The notes beneath the pieces were generated by a model, which saw nothing but the letters and a program-made list of their open reading frames with translations, was not told the DNA's origin and did no database searches. From Pseudodesulfovibrio profundus (lineage in GTDB: Bacteria > Desulfobacterota > Desulfovibrionia > Desulfovibrionales > Desulfovibrionaceae): a DNA stretch of 64,000 nt. The first letter of the stretch is position 1. Each line of letters begins with the position of its first letter. A program made the translations under genes and the position numbers. The stretch covers positions 3,447,001-3,511,000 of the forward strand of contig NZ_LT907975.1 in the NCBI RefSeq assembly GCF_900217235.1, given 5' to 3'. Below, piece after piece: positions 45,606-54,716 of the stretch.

Positions 45606-46563
45606 AAAATGAACTGCCCAGATAGGCGTTCGATATATCGCGGCGGCCTTTGGAATGGCCCGCAGTCTCTTCGATCTGGTCGCGTGCTTCGTTGTCGAGC
45701 CGGGACCATTCATCACCAGCGATTTCGCAAGCAGCTTCTTGGAACACCTGAACGCTTTCGTGCTGATTGGGCGGTTCGAAGCCTGTGTGCTCCACATACA
45801 TTTGATGGAATCGTTCATGGCGAAGGCCATGCAGAGTTCCACCTGCTTCTTTGGCTGTCAGGCCATGCTTTCTGGCCGCGTAGTCCACTCGGTGCAGCCA
45901 TTCATCGCCCATATGCTCGGGCATGAGATTGTTAATGCCTTTTCTGTCCGATGGGGACACGTATTCTTGGGCCCGTTCAAGGGCGGCTTCCTGTTTTGCA
46001 GACAGCCCATACAGTGTTCTGGGCCTGCCGCCTTTGGTACCGTATTGAACAAGCAGAGTCTGCTCTTCACTATTCCAGTCATTGGGCAGGTCGAGCTTGG
46101 CAGCTTCTTCCCGTCGAAGTCCTAGCTGATACATGATTTCGATTTGTGTAGCCGCCCGACCTGCATGCGGATACGACGTGTCGTTCCGCATGTTGGTCAG
46201 GGATTCTTCTATCTTTTCCGGCTTAGCAGCACGGGGGGTCTGGTTGGTGATGGCCCCACGTTTGATGCCAAATGTTGCATTGCTGTCGCTGATGCGACTG
46301 TTTTCATATGCGCGGCAAATGTGGCGGGCAGCACTGAAGACTTCAGCAATCCTGCCGTGTCCAATCCCGTCGGCCAGCATGTGATTTGCCACGCGTTGAA
46401 AATGTTTGTTCGTTACCTTGGTCCATTTCTGGGCACGCATTCCCGCCTGGCGCAAGACTTTGACGAAGTATCGCGCGTTCTGACGGATTCGGTATTGTTT
46501 TGATTTGTTCCCGGACAGGGTTGCCCGGTTCACACCATAGTTGAGGCTGTTGGATTTTCGCAT
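45604..46563 (-). CDS. Second tyrosine recombinase with complete catalytic set
   Basis: The 319-residue protein has an N-terminal core-binding helical domain (residues 20-110) and a catalytic domain. The catalytic residues are Arg150 (LGLRREEAAKL), Lys177 (GTKGGRPR), His245 and Arg248 (LHGLRHERF), His303 (TAGHSKGRRD) and Tyr314 (NAYLG). It is only distantly similar to the tRNA-proximal integrase, and the C-terminal region resembles integrase-domain proteins of integrative elements rather than XerC/D. It may be the active recombinase of this island or of an older element. It lacks a nearby excisionase of its own. Confidence 0.78.
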   Translation of the reverse strand: MRKSNSLNYGVNRATLSGNKSKQYRIRQNARYFVKVLRQAGMRAQKWTKVTNKHFQRVANHMLADGIGHGRIAEVFSAARHICRAYENSRISDSNATFGIKRGAITNQTPRAAKPEKIEESLTNMRNDTSYPHAGRAATQIEIMYQLGLRREEAAKLDLPNDWNSEEQTLLVQYGTKGGRPRTLYGLSAKQEAALERAQEYVSPSDRKGINNLMPEHMGDEWLHRVDYAARKHGLTAKEAGGTLHGLRHERFHQMYVEHTGFEPPNQHESVQVFQEAACEIAGDEWSRLDNEARDQIEETAGHSKGRRDISNAYLGSSF

Positions 46564-47119
46564 GGAATGCTCCTTCCGTTATAAGTTCGGGGCAGTGCCC
46601 CAGAGCAAAGCAGGTCGGACTTCTTCTGTTAGCCAGAAGATGACCTGCCTGTGGCGGAAAGCCCGCCACGCATCACCAGTCACGGGAAGAATGAATGCCT
46701 GTTTCCCATTGGAAGAAGATTCCGGAAAGCCCAGTCAATAAAGGGTGCTGCCCCACAAGCGATTATGTCTTGCGGATTAGATGGCAGCCATAGGGGAAGT
46801 GTTGCAATGACAGGCGCTAGATGTCCTGCCATTCCACCAGTGGCGGGTGCTGCGTTACAGCCGGTGTGTTTGGATTTGGAAATGGCCGTTTGTTTGGAAA
46901 ACGGCGCGGTAGGTCTTGAAGCCAAAGGCTTCCGTATGCGTCATCAGTTCTGACTACGTGCAGAACTTATGACGCCCATCAAGTGCGTTTTACCTCCTTC
47001 TGGTTACTGACATATCTGATGGATATACCCAATCATATGACGCCGAAATGGCTTAAGCAAATTTTGCAAGGCAGCTCTTACGTCAGCAGTTATACTTTTC
47101 TGATAGTTGCATGCCATTT
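46564..47119. other. Gene-poor stretch inside the island
   Basis: About 555 bases between the second recombinase start and the phnN stop. Short open frames on both strands have no ribosome-binding site and no recognisable composition or motif. I see no clear gene, RNA or terminator. It may contain the promoter of the second recombinase on its left side. Confidence 0.45.
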
Positions 47120-47689
47120 TTAAACCGCTTCCTTCATTGCCATTCGTTTACCGCGTATGATTTGCAGAATCTGTTGACCGGCATGGGGGAGCTCGCCGCT
47201 GTTATCGATAAGCTCAAGGTTGGTATGATTCACTTCATAAGCACCAGCCCGTTCAAGGCGCCTGGCTATCTCGGTTTCTGATTCTCGGCCACGCGCAATG
47301 AGGCGTTCCTTGAGGATGGGTGTCTCAACATTAATGAGAACCGGAATGATGTTCTGATAGCGCAATGAGGCTTCTGGCAGGTAGGCGCGGGAGCCGTTCA
47401 TGACAACGTTGAAACCTGCTTCCATCCACATGTCGATTTCGCGACCAATGGCATAACGGAAGCCGTGACTATCCCAGTTCAGTGAAAACAATCCTCGTTC
47501 AAGTCGCGCCTGGAATTCATCAGGGTGAAGAAAAATATGGTTTTCGCCTCCCGCATCGGCTGATCGGGTAATATAGCGGTGAGTAAAGATTGCCTCGCTG
47601 CCAGGACAGCTTTCTCGTGCGTACCCCATGACGCTATCCTTGCCGCAGCCCGAGGGGCCGATCACGTATATCAGTTTTCCATGTGTCAT
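47120..47689 (-). CDS. phnN: Ribose 1,5-bisphosphate phosphokinase
   Basis: The 189-residue protein is a guanylate-kinase-like P-loop enzyme. It has Walker A GPSGCGKDS at residues 11-19 and later segments FTHRYITRSADAGGENH and FNVVMNGSRAYLPEA. PhnN phosphorylates ribose 1,5-bisphosphate to PRPP, the last step by which the C-P lyase sugar product is recycled. It is the last gene of a minus-strand unit with the DUF1045 and hexapeptide genes, 11 bases after the former. The close link to the 2H phosphoesterase fits consecutive steps. Confidence 0.92.
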   Translation of the reverse strand: MTHGKLIYVIGPSGCGKDSVMGYARESCPGSEAIFTHRYITRSADAGGENHIFLHPDEFQARLERGLFSLNWDSHGFRYAIGREIDMWMEAGFNVVMNGSRAYLPEASLRYQNIIPVLINVETPILKERLIARGRESETEIARRLERAGAYEVNHTNLELIDNSGELPHAGQQILQIIRGKRMAMKEAV

Positions 47690-47700
47690 TGACGATCTCC

Positions 47701-48393
47701 TTATGTTCCGAGTTGAGCCCTGTGTATGAGAATGAACGAGGATTCCCTATTTTCCTGCCGAAACACACACAGTTCACGAACAGGGTGGATCAATTGTGTC
47801 ACCGCTGCTGCGTGGTTGACGGTCAGTTTGAACAATTTCTTTCGAGTGGGCTTGTCCCTGATGGAATCCGTCAGAGTCAGATGAAACCGAAATTCTTCAA
47901 GGACATATGGATATCCCCAGTTGACGAGAAATCGTTCCTGAGTCGGTGTGAGTCCCTTCGCCCTTCGGCGTTCCAGTTCGGCAAGGCTGGGTTGCTGACG
48001 AAAGGGTTCCAACCAACGCAGGCTCGCTTCCGCCAGTCGGGCAAGGGTGTCCTGTCCGGCAGGAACAAGGGCTATGAAAGAACCGATCTCCATGACGGAA
48101 AGAGGTTCCATGACGAATGTAGATTGGCTCCTTGCAAGCTTCTCCGCGTGTTCGATGAGTTGATGTCCACAGAATCCCTCCTTCAACTCAAAGGGGGGAA
48201 CAAGGGTGCCATGAAATCCATAGTGGCGAGGTGAGCGTGTGTTTTCGTAAACGACTTCGGGAGAAATGCCTGGGAACTGCGGCTGGTCCAGGCTTTTGCC
48301 GGTTTCTGCGCAGCGGCCTACCCAGCGTTTGCCGAAGACGTCGAGCATGCTGTTTCGTTCCGGCGCATAGTAAATGGCGTATCTCTTTGGCAT
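47701..48393 (-). CDS. DUF1045 phosphonate-metabolism protein (2H phosphoesterase fold)
   Basis: The 230-residue protein starts MPKRYAIYYAPERN, typical of the DUF1045 family found with C-P lyase genes. It has two 2H-phosphoesterase motifs, H-x-T/S: His61-Gly-Thr63 (YGFHGTL) and His171-Leu-Thr173 (FRFHLTLT). Enzymes of this superfamily open cyclic phosphates, including 1'',2''-cyclic phosphates of ribose. The gene sits between the hexapeptide transferase and phnN. No phnP is seen in the island, so a role in opening the 1,2-cyclic phosphate made by the pathway is plausible but unproven. Confidence 0.82.
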   Translation of the reverse strand: MPKRYAIYYAPERNSMLDVFGKRWVGRCAETGKSLDQPQFPGISPEVVYENTRSPRHYGFHGTLVPPFELKEGFCGHQLIEHAEKLARSQSTFVMEPLSVMEIGSFIALVPAGQDTLARLAEASLRWLEPFRQQPSLAELERRRAKGLTPTQERFLVNWGYPYVLEEFRFHLTLTDSIRDKPTRKKLFKLTVNHAAAVTQLIHPVRELCVFRQENRESSFILIHRAQLGT

Positions 48394-48396
48394 GGC

Positions 48397-49044
48397 TTAC
48401 AGTTCCACTTTCTCGTACTTGTCCAGAAAGGATTCGATGGAAAGTATGCGAAAGTCCTCAAGGGCATTGCCGATGCGATCGTGATCCCAGTCCCACCAGG
48501 CCAGCTGGACGAGGCGTGCCTGGATGTTTACCGGAAACCTGTCCTTGATCTTTTTGGCCGGGACCCCGCCGACTATGGAGTATGGTTCGACATCCTTGCA
48601 GACCACGGCTCCGGCAGCGACCACTGCGCCATGACCAACCCTTACGCCCGGCAGGACAATGGCTCCGTGGCCGAGCCAGACATCGTTACCGATGACTGTC
48701 CGCTGTTCCCTGCGCCAATCGAAAAGCCAGTCGTCATCAGGGCCGAACCCGAACTTCTCGCTTCGGTAGGTGAAATGGTGCTGGGTGGCTCGCCACATGG
48801 GGTGGTTGGTGGGGCCGATACGGACCTGGGCCGCTATGGAGACGAATTTACTGATGTCCGTGTAGGCAACGTCGCAGCCGGGACTGAGATAGGAGTAATC
48901 TCCCACCACACTTTCAAGAACGGTGCAGTTCTCAAGCACCTCAGTGTAAATGCCCAGTGTGGAATCCGTTACCTCTGCGGAGGGGTGTACCGCGGGTGTC
49001 ACTCCAAGCCCTTTGCCAGTGTCGTTGATCATATCTGTTTTCAT
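48397..49044 (-). CDS. Phosphonate-operon hexapeptide-repeat transferase
   Basis: The likely product from ATG 49044 is about 215 residues; in-frame ATGs at 49056 and 49032 are alternatives because none has a clear ribosome-binding site. It is built of left-handed beta-helix repeats ([20 protein letters not shown], then [20 protein letters not shown]) with the catalytic-type histidine segment [17 protein letters not shown]. This fits the hexapeptide transferase family associated with phn operons, related to chloramphenicol/virginiamycin acetyltransferases. It may acetylate an aminophosphonate or a pathway intermediate, a job done by the unrelated PhnO elsewhere. It is first in a three-gene unit with DUF1045 and phnN. 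Confidence 0.82.
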   Translation of the reverse strand: MKTDMINDTGKGLGVTPAVHPSAEVTDSTLGIYTEVLENCTVLESVVGDYSYLSPGCDVAYTDISKFVSIAAQVRIGPTNHPMWRATQHHFTYRSEKFGFGPDDDWLFDWRREQRTVIGNDVWLGHGAIVLPGVRVGHGAVVAAGAVVCKDVEPYSIVGGVPAKKIKDRFPVNIQARLVQLAWWDWDHDRIGNALEDFRILSIESFLDKYEKVEL

Positions 49045-49167
49045 GACTCTGGACATACAGAGGGGCCATGAAGGGAAAAGCACGAAAGGGCGTCTTTTCT
49101 GAAACAAACATGGCGATGACGTTACAACAAGGTGAAATGACAGCCAAAAGCGGACAAGTTGAGAGCT

Positions 49168-49177
49168 TGTCTAGTGT
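49168..49177. promoter_or_regulatory. Candidate PhnF operator upstream of the hexapeptide-DUF1045-phnN unit
   Basis: TGTCTAGTGT matches 8 of 10 positions of the perfect palindrome TGTCTAGACA upstream of phnG. It lies about 125 bases before the hexapeptide gene start, between it and the phnF stop. Confidence 0.45.
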
Positions 49178-49268
49178 GCCATCAGGCCATCTGCCCTAAT
49201 CACGGCATCAACGCAAGGGGCCGACTCGGTCCAGGCAAAAAACAGTCGTGGAACAGACAATGGTTTTA

Positions 49269-49991
49269 TCAGGAAGGCTCAACAAGAATCTGCACCCAAT
49301 CGCTGGCAAAGAGGCAGATACCAAATTCGACCGGTGTGCCGGTTTCGTCGACGTTGATGCTTTCAGTGATCAGGACTGGTCTGCTTTTGGGTTGGTGAAG
49401 TTCCCCAGCTTCCTCCTTGGTCGGCATTCTGGAAATGATTCGCGTGCGCTTTCGGGAGTAGTCGTCAACGCCGAAGTGGCTGAGTGTTCGGGTCACCGAT
49501 CCGAATTCCCGAAAAATGCGGACTATGCCGGGGAACAATGTTCGCGGGAAAAAAGAGTTGGAATAGCTGACTCTGCGACCATCCGCTTCACCGGCGCTGG
49601 TAATTCGGGTGACGATTTCCCCCTCCTTGATGTCCAGGGCCTCGGCCACCGCGACATCGGCCTCGGTGTCCACGGCCATGAGCAGGACATTACCCGGAGC
49701 GCGGTGTTGGCGGGTCAGGTTCTCGCTGAATCGGGTTCGGCTGCTCACCGGATAGTTGATGACCGGTTCGCGGACAAAAGCTCCTCTGCCACGCTCCACA
49801 CGGACGAGGCCGTCATCGGTCAAAGCACCCATTGCCCTGCGAATGGTGTGGCGGTTGACGGAGAACAGGTTGGTGAACTCGCTTTCGGACGGCAGCTTCT
49901 GCCCCGGCTCGAAAACACCGGAAGTCACGTCCGCCTCAATTTTCAAATAGATCTGGCGCCACAAGGGCATCCCGTTTTTTCGCGAAAGCAT
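49269..49991 (-). CDS. phnF: PhnF-like GntR/HutC-family regulator
   Basis: The start at 49991 has GGAGG five bases upstream; the frame is open further but overlaps phnG. The 240-residue protein has a GntR winged helix (GQKLPSESEFTNLFSVNRHT and AMGALTDDGLVRVERGRGAF) and a UTRA effector domain (about residues 90-235) of the HutC subfamily. PhnF proteins repress phosphonate genes. It is transcribed divergently from phnG with 84 bases between, where a CTAG-centred palindrome lies. It probably represses the C-P lyase genes and itself until a phosphonate or phosphate-starvation signal is sensed. Confidence 0.88.
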   Translation of the reverse strand: MLSRKNGMPLWRQIYLKIEADVTSGVFEPGQKLPSESEFTNLFSVNRHTIRRAMGALTDDGLVRVERGRGAFVREPVINYPVSSRTRFSENLTRQHRAPGNVLLMAVDTEADVAVAEALDIKEGEIVTRITSAGEADGRRVSYSNSFFPRTLFPGIVRIFREFGSVTRTLSHFGVDDYSRKRTRIISRMPTKEEAGELHQPKSRPVLITESINVDETGTPVEFGICLFASDWVQILVEPS

Positions 49992-50044
49992 CTGCACCTC
50001 CATTTTCCAGACGGAAACCACTTGAAACCACAGGCAACTGCAGT

Positions 50045-50054
50045 TGTCTAGACA
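50045..50054. promoter_or_regulatory. Candidate PhnF operator in the phnF-phnG intergenic region
   Basis: TGTCTAGACA is a perfect palindrome with the core GTCTAGAC seen in operators of HutC-subfamily regulators such as DasR. It lies 21 bases before the phnG ATG. An adjacent perfect palindrome CAACTGCAGTTG overlaps its left edge. Confidence 0.6.
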
Positions 50055-50075
50055 GCCTGAAAGGATTTCACAGAA

Positions 50076-50555
50076 ATGACACTCGACAGCAACGCGTTTG
50101 ATTCCAACAACGAGAATATTCAGGCCAGAAAACACTGGATGAGTGTTCTTGCGCGCGCTGAAGCCTCTCAATTGGAACAGGCTCTCAGCGAACTCGAAGC
50201 CGCACCGAAATATATGCACCTGCGTCCGCCGGAAATCGGCATGGCCATGGTCCGTGGTCGGGCGGATGCCAAAGGTGATCGGTTCAATCTTGGCGAGATG
50301 ACGATTTCGCGGTGCTCCATCCGACTGGAGGATGGACTCGTGGGCCATGGATACGTGACCGGGAGAAATAAGCGACACGCGGAACTCGCTGCCCTCTTCG
50401 ACGCCATGCTCCAAGCACCGGGCAACGGTCCGGTTCTCACTGAAAGCGTCATTGAACCGTTGCACGCGATTCAGGTCGAAAAACGTCAAACCGACTCAGC
50501 AAAAACAGCCGCGACCAAGGTCAATTTCTTTACCATGGTTCGCGGCGAAGACTAG
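50076..50555 (+). CDS. phnG: C-P lyase complex subunit PhnG
   Basis: The 159-residue protein matches PhnG in length and in the segments HWMSVLARAEASQLEQALSE and MVRGRADAKGDRFNLGEMTI. PhnG forms the PhnG2H2I2J2 core with the next three products and, with PhnI, takes part in the transfer of the phosphonate to ATP. It is the first gene of the plus-strand catalytic operon; the start has aaagga upstream. Expression is probably controlled by the palindrome just upstream. Confidence 0.93.
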   Translation: MTLDSNAFDSNNENIQARKHWMSVLARAEASQLEQALSELEAAPKYMHLRPPEIGMAMVRGRADAKGDRFNLGEMTISRCSIRLEDGLVGHGYVTGRNKRHAELAALFDAMLQAPGNGPVLTESVIEPLHAIQVEKRQTDSAKTAATKVNFFTMVRGED

Positions 50556-50563
50556 GGAGTATC

Positions 50564-51163
50564 ATGCAAGGACACGCAATAAACATGACTGCTGGAAATG
50601 AAAGATACCCGGCCCACGACAATCAGCGTATTTTCAGAGCCATCCTGCTGACCATGTCCCAACCCGGCTCCGTGACCGCCCTGGGCAACTGGCCCAACCC
50701 GCCTGAGAACCTCCATCCGGCGGCAGCCGCAGTCTGCTTGACGCTGGTGGATATGGATACGCCGTTGTGGATCGGCAAGAATACCCCCAACGACATTCAG
50801 ACATACCTTCGATTCCATTGCGGGTGCCCCGTCGTCAGAAAACAGGACAGGGGAGCCTTCGGTCTCATTCTCGACGGCAACGACTTGCCCGATCTTTCCG
50901 AGTTCAACATGGGCGACATTGAATATCCCGATCGCTCGGCCACTCTGATCATCCAGGTCAAAGACATACAGGTGGGCAGCGGCGTTCTACTGACCGGTCC
51001 CGGCATCAACGGACAAGTTCAGATTGGCATTGAAGGGCTGGACACGAGTTTCTGGCAGTTCCTCCAACACAACAACCGCCAGTTCCCGCTCGGAGTGGAT
51101 GTCATCCTGGCAACTCAAACGGAAATCGTCTCGCTTCCGAGAACGGTTCAGGTGGGGATATAA
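50564..51163 (+). CDS. phnH: C-P lyase complex subunit PhnH
   Basis: The 199-residue protein carries the PhnH features: FRAILLTMSQPGSV near the start, VCLTLVDMDTPLWI and the closing EIVSLPRTVQV. PhnH is a PLP-transferase-fold protein without a bound cofactor that completes the C-P lyase core complex and is needed for the PhnI reaction. It follows phnG by eight bases and precedes phnI by one. The first eight residues precede a second ATG and may be optional. Confidence 0.93.
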   Translation: MQGHAINMTAGNERYPAHDNQRIFRAILLTMSQPGSVTALGNWPNPPENLHPAAAAVCLTLVDMDTPLWIGKNTPNDIQTYLRFHCGCPVVRKQDRGAFGLILDGNDLPDLSEFNMGDIEYPDRSATLIIQVKDIQVGSGVLLTGPGINGQVQIGIEGLDTSFWQFLQHNNRQFPLGVDVILATQTEIVSLPRTVQVGI

Positions 51164-51164
51164 C

Positions 51165-52265
51165 GTGTACGTAGCTGTCAAAGGTGGCGAAAAGGCCATC
51201 GAAAACGCCCATCGGCTCATGGCAGAGGAGCGGCGAGGCGACCTCGCTGTCCCGGAGTTATCTGTTGAACAGATCCTTCAGCAGATGCGGCTGGCTGTGG
51301 ACCGGGTCATGAGTGAAGGCTCATTGTACGACCCCGAACTGGCTGCCTTGGCCATCAAGCAATCAAGAGGCGATCTGGTGGAGGCGATCTTCCTGCTTCG
51401 TGCCTACCGCACCACCTTGCCCAGGCTATATACGACCGAGCCGGTCGATACCACGGCCATGCATGTGCGTCGGCGCATTTCCGCCACCTTCAAGGATATT
51501 CCGGGCGGTCAGATGCTCGGACCCACCTTTGATTACACCCACCGCCTTCTCGACTTCAAACTGGCTGCCGAGTCATCGGTGGAACCTGCAGCGCATGATG
51601 AACAGGTAGGGGATAACGGCATTGCCCGGGTCATGGACCTCCTTGAGAGTGAAGGATTGGTGGAAGACGTTGTCGTCGATGATGACGATCCTGTGGGCGA
51701 CATCACCCGTGATCCCATGACCTTTCCGGCTGACCGGGATCTCCGTTTGCAGAACCTGGCTCGGGGCGACGAAGGCTTCCTTCTGGCCCTTGGCTATTCA
51801 AGTCAGCGTGGATTCGGCGACAACCATCCCTTTGCCGGAGAGATACGCATGGGCGAGGTTGCCGTATCCATCGCACCCGAAGAACTCGGATTCGAAATCG
51901 AGATCGGCGACATCACCCTGTCCGAATGCGAGATGGTCACGAGTTTCAAGGGGTCCAAGTCAGAACTGCCCAGATTCACCCGCGGTTACGGCCTGTCGTT
52001 CGGATACAACGAGCGCAAGGTCATGGCCATGTCCCTGGTGGACAGGGCGCTCCAGGCCCGGGAATTGGGCGAGGAAATCGAGGCACCGGCCCAGGATGAG
52101 GAATTCGTCCTTTACCACAGCGACAATGTTGAGGCGCAGGGCTTTGTGCAGCACCTCAAGTTACCCCACTATGTCGACTTCCAGGCCGATCTGGTCATGG
52201 TCCGGGGCATGCGTGAGGAAATCCTGAAAAAACAACAGGCTGATAACAGCGAGGAAGCCGCATGA
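51165..52265 (+). CDS. phnI: C-P lyase nucleosidase subunit PhnI
   Basis: The start is GTG 51165, one base after phnH and preceded by aggtgggg; this gives YVAVKGGEKAIENAHRLMAE at the N-terminus, as in PhnI. The 366-residue enzyme displaces adenine from ATP and links the phosphonate to ribose C1, in concert with PhnG, PhnH and PhnL. Conserved PhnI stretches include QMRLAVDRVMSEGSLYDPEL and VTSFKGSKSELPRFTRGYGL. Its last four bases overlap phnJ, giving tight translational coupling. Confidence 0.94.
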   Translation: MYVAVKGGEKAIENAHRLMAEERRGDLAVPELSVEQILQQMRLAVDRVMSEGSLYDPELAALAIKQSRGDLVEAIFLLRAYRTTLPRLYTTEPVDTTAMHVRRRISATFKDIPGGQMLGPTFDYTHRLLDFKLAAESSVEPAAHDEQVGDNGIARVMDLLESEGLVEDVVVDDDDPVGDITRDPMTFPADRDLRLQNLARGDEGFLLALGYSSQRGFGDNHPFAGEIRMGEVAVSIAPEELGFEIEIGDITLSECEMVTSFKGSKSELPRFTRGYGLSFGYNERKVMAMSLVDRALQARELGEEIEAPAQDEEFVLYHSDNVEAQGFVQHLKLPHYVDFQADLVMVRGMREEILKKQQADNSEEAA

Positions 52266-53215
52266 GTTTCATAAAGGAATCCGCCGCGGGTACCGAGAAT
52301 ACGCCCCGGGAGACCGAGGACACGGGATACAACTACGGATATCTGGATGAGCAGACCAAGCGGATGATCCGAAGGGCCATCCTCAAGGCAGTTGCCATTC
52401 CGGGCTATCAGGTGCCTTTTGCCGGTCGCGAGATGCCCATGCCGTATGGCTGGGGAACCGGCGGCATCCAACTCTCCGCCAGCATCCTTGGTTCGGATGA
52501 TGTGTTCAAGGTTATTGACCAGGGCGCGGATGACACCACCAATGCGGTTTCCATCCGCAAGTTCTTTGCACGCGTTACCGGTGTCGAAACCACGGAAAAG
52601 ACCACCGAGGCCAGCGTCATACAGACCCGGCACCGGATACCGGAGACGCCGCTCACGGATGGGCAGATCATGGTCTATCAGGTTCCCATCCCCGAGCCGC
52701 TCAGGTGGATCGAGGCCCGCGAGACCGAAACGCGAAAGATGCACGCCCTGGAAGAGTATGGCGTCATGCATGTCCAACTTTATGAGGATATTGCGCGCCA
52801 TGGCCGCATTGCCACCAACTTCATGTACCCGGTGAAGGTGGACGATCGCTACATCATGAGCCCGTCGCCCATCCCGAAATTTGACAACCCCAAGCTCGAC
52901 ATGAGCCCGGCTCTGCACATCTTCGGCGCTGGCCGTGAAAAACGCATTTATGCAGTGCCGCCGTATACCGAGGTCAAGAGTCTCGATTTCGAGGACCACC
53001 CGTTTTCCGTGGAAACATGGGACGACTGCTGCGGTCTGTGCGGAGCCAAAGACAGCTATCTGGACGAGGTTATTCTTAATGACCAGGGGGAACGGATGTT
53101 TGTCTGCTCCGACACCGACTACTGCACCACCCGGCAACAGGAGGGACACCGTGGTCCCATGGCAGCCCGGGAAGACATCAGCGAACTCAAGGGAACCGGC
53201 CCGAAGGCCGCATAG
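52262..53215 (+). CDS. phnJ: C-P lyase radical SAM subunit PhnJ
   Basis: The 317-residue enzyme has the unusual PhnJ cysteine pattern: Cys257-x2-Cys260-x21-Cys282-x5-Cys288, within CCGLCGAKDS and FVCSDTDYC. In E. coli three of the equivalent cysteines hold the 4Fe-4S cluster, and the fourth is the thiyl radical site that breaks the C-P bond. Spacing here is identical, so the enzyme should be active. It releases alkane and 5-phosphoribosyl 1,2-cyclic phosphate. The start overlaps phnI by ATGA. Confidence 0.96.
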   Translation: MSFIKESAAGTENTPRETEDTGYNYGYLDEQTKRMIRRAILKAVAIPGYQVPFAGREMPMPYGWGTGGIQLSASILGSDDVFKVIDQGADDTTNAVSIRKFFARVTGVETTEKTTEASVIQTRHRIPETPLTDGQIMVYQVPIPEPLRWIEARETETRKMHALEEYGVMHVQLYEDIARHGRIATNFMYPVKVDDRYIMSPSPIPKFDNPKLDMSPALHIFGAGREKRIYAVPPYTEVKSLDFEDHPFSVETWDDCCGLCGAKDSYLDEVILNDQGERMFVCSDTDYCTTRQQEGHRGPMAAREDISELKGTGPKAA

Positions 53216-53223
53216 AGGATACA

Positions 53224-54006
53224 ATGCAAGATAATTCCAAACCATTAGTCAGCGCACAAGGGCTGACCAAATATTACGGCGACATGATCGGCTGCAAGGA
53301 TGTCTGCTTCGACCTGTGGCCGGGCGAGGTCATGGGCATCGTGGGAGAGTCTGGATCGGGCAAATCCACGCTTCTGAGTTGCCTTTCCGGCAGGCTACAA
53401 CCGTCCGAAGGGGATGTCAGCTATGTGTCCCGCGAGTTCGGTCCGGTGGATATTCACAGCGCCCTGGAACCGGTACGCCGCAAGCTCATGCGCACGGAAT
53501 GGGGCATTGTTCACCAGAATCCGCGCGACGGGTTGCGCCTGGGCGTCACTGCCGGAGCCAATCTGGGTGAACGGCTTATGGGCACCGGCGCACGCCATTA
53601 CGGCAACATCCGTTCCAAGGCCATCGATTGGCTGGGCGAAGTGGAGATCAATGCCGACCGCATCGATCATTTCCCCAAAACCTTTTCCGGCGGTATGCAG
53701 CAGCGTCTCCAGATCGCCTGCAACCTGGTGACCGAACCCCGTGTCATTTTCATGGACGAACCCACCGGCGGCCTCGATGTCTCGGTACAGGCACGACTCC
53801 TCGACCTGCTCCGAAACTTGGTTGCCCGGCTCGGTCTCTCAGTCATCATCGTCACTCACGATTTGGCCGTGGCCCGCCTTTTGGCCCACCGGCTGATGGT
53901 CATGAAAGGCGGCCAAGTAGTGGAAAGCGGGTTGACCGATCAGGTTCTTGACGATCCGCAACACCCGTACACCCAGCTCTTGGTTTCATCCATTTTGCAA
54001 GCCTAG
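53224..54006 (+). CDS. phnK: C-P lyase ABC-type ATPase PhnK
   Basis: The 260-residue ATPase has Walker [10 protein letters not shown] (about residue 42), the signature FSGGMQQRLQIA and Walker B RVIFMDEPTGGLD. PhnK is a soluble ABC subunit that binds PhnJ in the core complex rather than a membrane transporter. The C-terminal HPYTQLLVSS resembles oligopeptide-type ATPases, as usual for PhnK. It starts eight bases after phnJ with gaggat upstream. Confidence 0.93.
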   Translation: MQDNSKPLVSAQGLTKYYGDMIGCKDVCFDLWPGEVMGIVGESGSGKSTLLSCLSGRLQPSEGDVSYVSREFGPVDIHSALEPVRRKLMRTEWGIVHQNPRDGLRLGVTAGANLGERLMGTGARHYGNIRSKAIDWLGEVEINADRIDHFPKTFSGGMQQRLQIACNLVTEPRVIFMDEPTGGLDVSVQARLLDLLRNLVARLGLSVIIVTHDLAVARLLAHRLMVMKGGQVVESGLTDQVLDDPQHPYTQLLVSSILQA

Positions 54007-54015
54007 GAGAAGCAA

Positions 54016-54714
54016 ATGTCCGTCAGAATATCAGTTAAAGACCTCAACAAGACTTTTACCCTGCACACCCAGGGCGGCACTTCCATCGGTGTCTTTTCCG
54101 ATCTCAATCTGGAAGTGAAGGCCGGAGAGTGCGTGGCTCTTGCCGGGGAGTCCGGCTCAGGCAAATCGTCCCTGATCTGTTCCCTGTACGGCAACTACAA
54201 GCCCCAATCCGGTTCCATCGATATCCTGCACGATGGCGAGACCGTGGATATCCTCACGGCCACCCCGCGTGAAATCCTCGACATCCGCAATCGTACCATG
54301 GGCTACGTCAGCCAGTTCCTGCGGGTCGTGCCGCGAGTCAGTGCCTTGGACGTGGTTGCCGAACCGCTGTTTTCCCTGACCGGTGATCAGGCCATGGCCT
54401 GTGACCGGGCCGCCTTTCTTCTCAAGCGTCTCAATATCCCCCCGACTTTGTGGTCCCTGCCGCCTGCCACTTTTTCCGGCGGCGAACAACAGCGGGTGAA
54501 CATCGCCCGTGGCTTCAGCGTTGAATATCCCATTTTGCTTCTGGACGAACCCACCGCATCTCTGGATGCGGGCAATCGCCAGGTGGTGGTCAAGCTGATC
54601 AAGGAAGCCAAGGCGCGCGGCACTGCCGTTGTCGGGATTTTCCATGATGAGGAAGTTCGCGACGAAGTTTCTGACAAATTGTTTGAAATGCGCAGTTTCA
54701 AGGAGGCTGCATAA
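54016..54714 (+). CDS. phnL: C-P lyase ABC-type ATPase PhnL
   Basis: The 232-residue protein is a second ABC ATPase with [23 protein letters not shown] and [11 protein letters not shown]. It shows the PhnL-type segment [20 protein letters not shown]. With PhnK it forms the ATPase part of the full C-P lyase, and it is needed for the first step with PhnGHI. It begins nine bases after phnK with taggagaagc upstream and is followed by phnM after two bases. Confidence 0.93.
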   Translation: MSVRISVKDLNKTFTLHTQGGTSIGVFSDLNLEVKAGECVALAGESGSGKSSLICSLYGNYKPQSGSIDILHDGETVDILTATPREILDIRNRTMGYVSQFLRVVPRVSALDVVAEPLFSLTGDQAMACDRAAFLLKRLNIPPTLWSLPPATFSGGEQQRVNIARGFSVEYPILLLDEPTASLDAGNRQVVVKLIKEAKARGTAVVGIFHDEEVRDEVSDKLFEMRSFKEAA

Positions 54715-54716
54715 TC

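Noticed and set aside
46651-46953. 100-residue open frame between the second recombinase and phnN
   Set aside because: No ribosome-binding site, unlikely residue composition and no family resemblance; an overlapping frame on the other strand is equally long.
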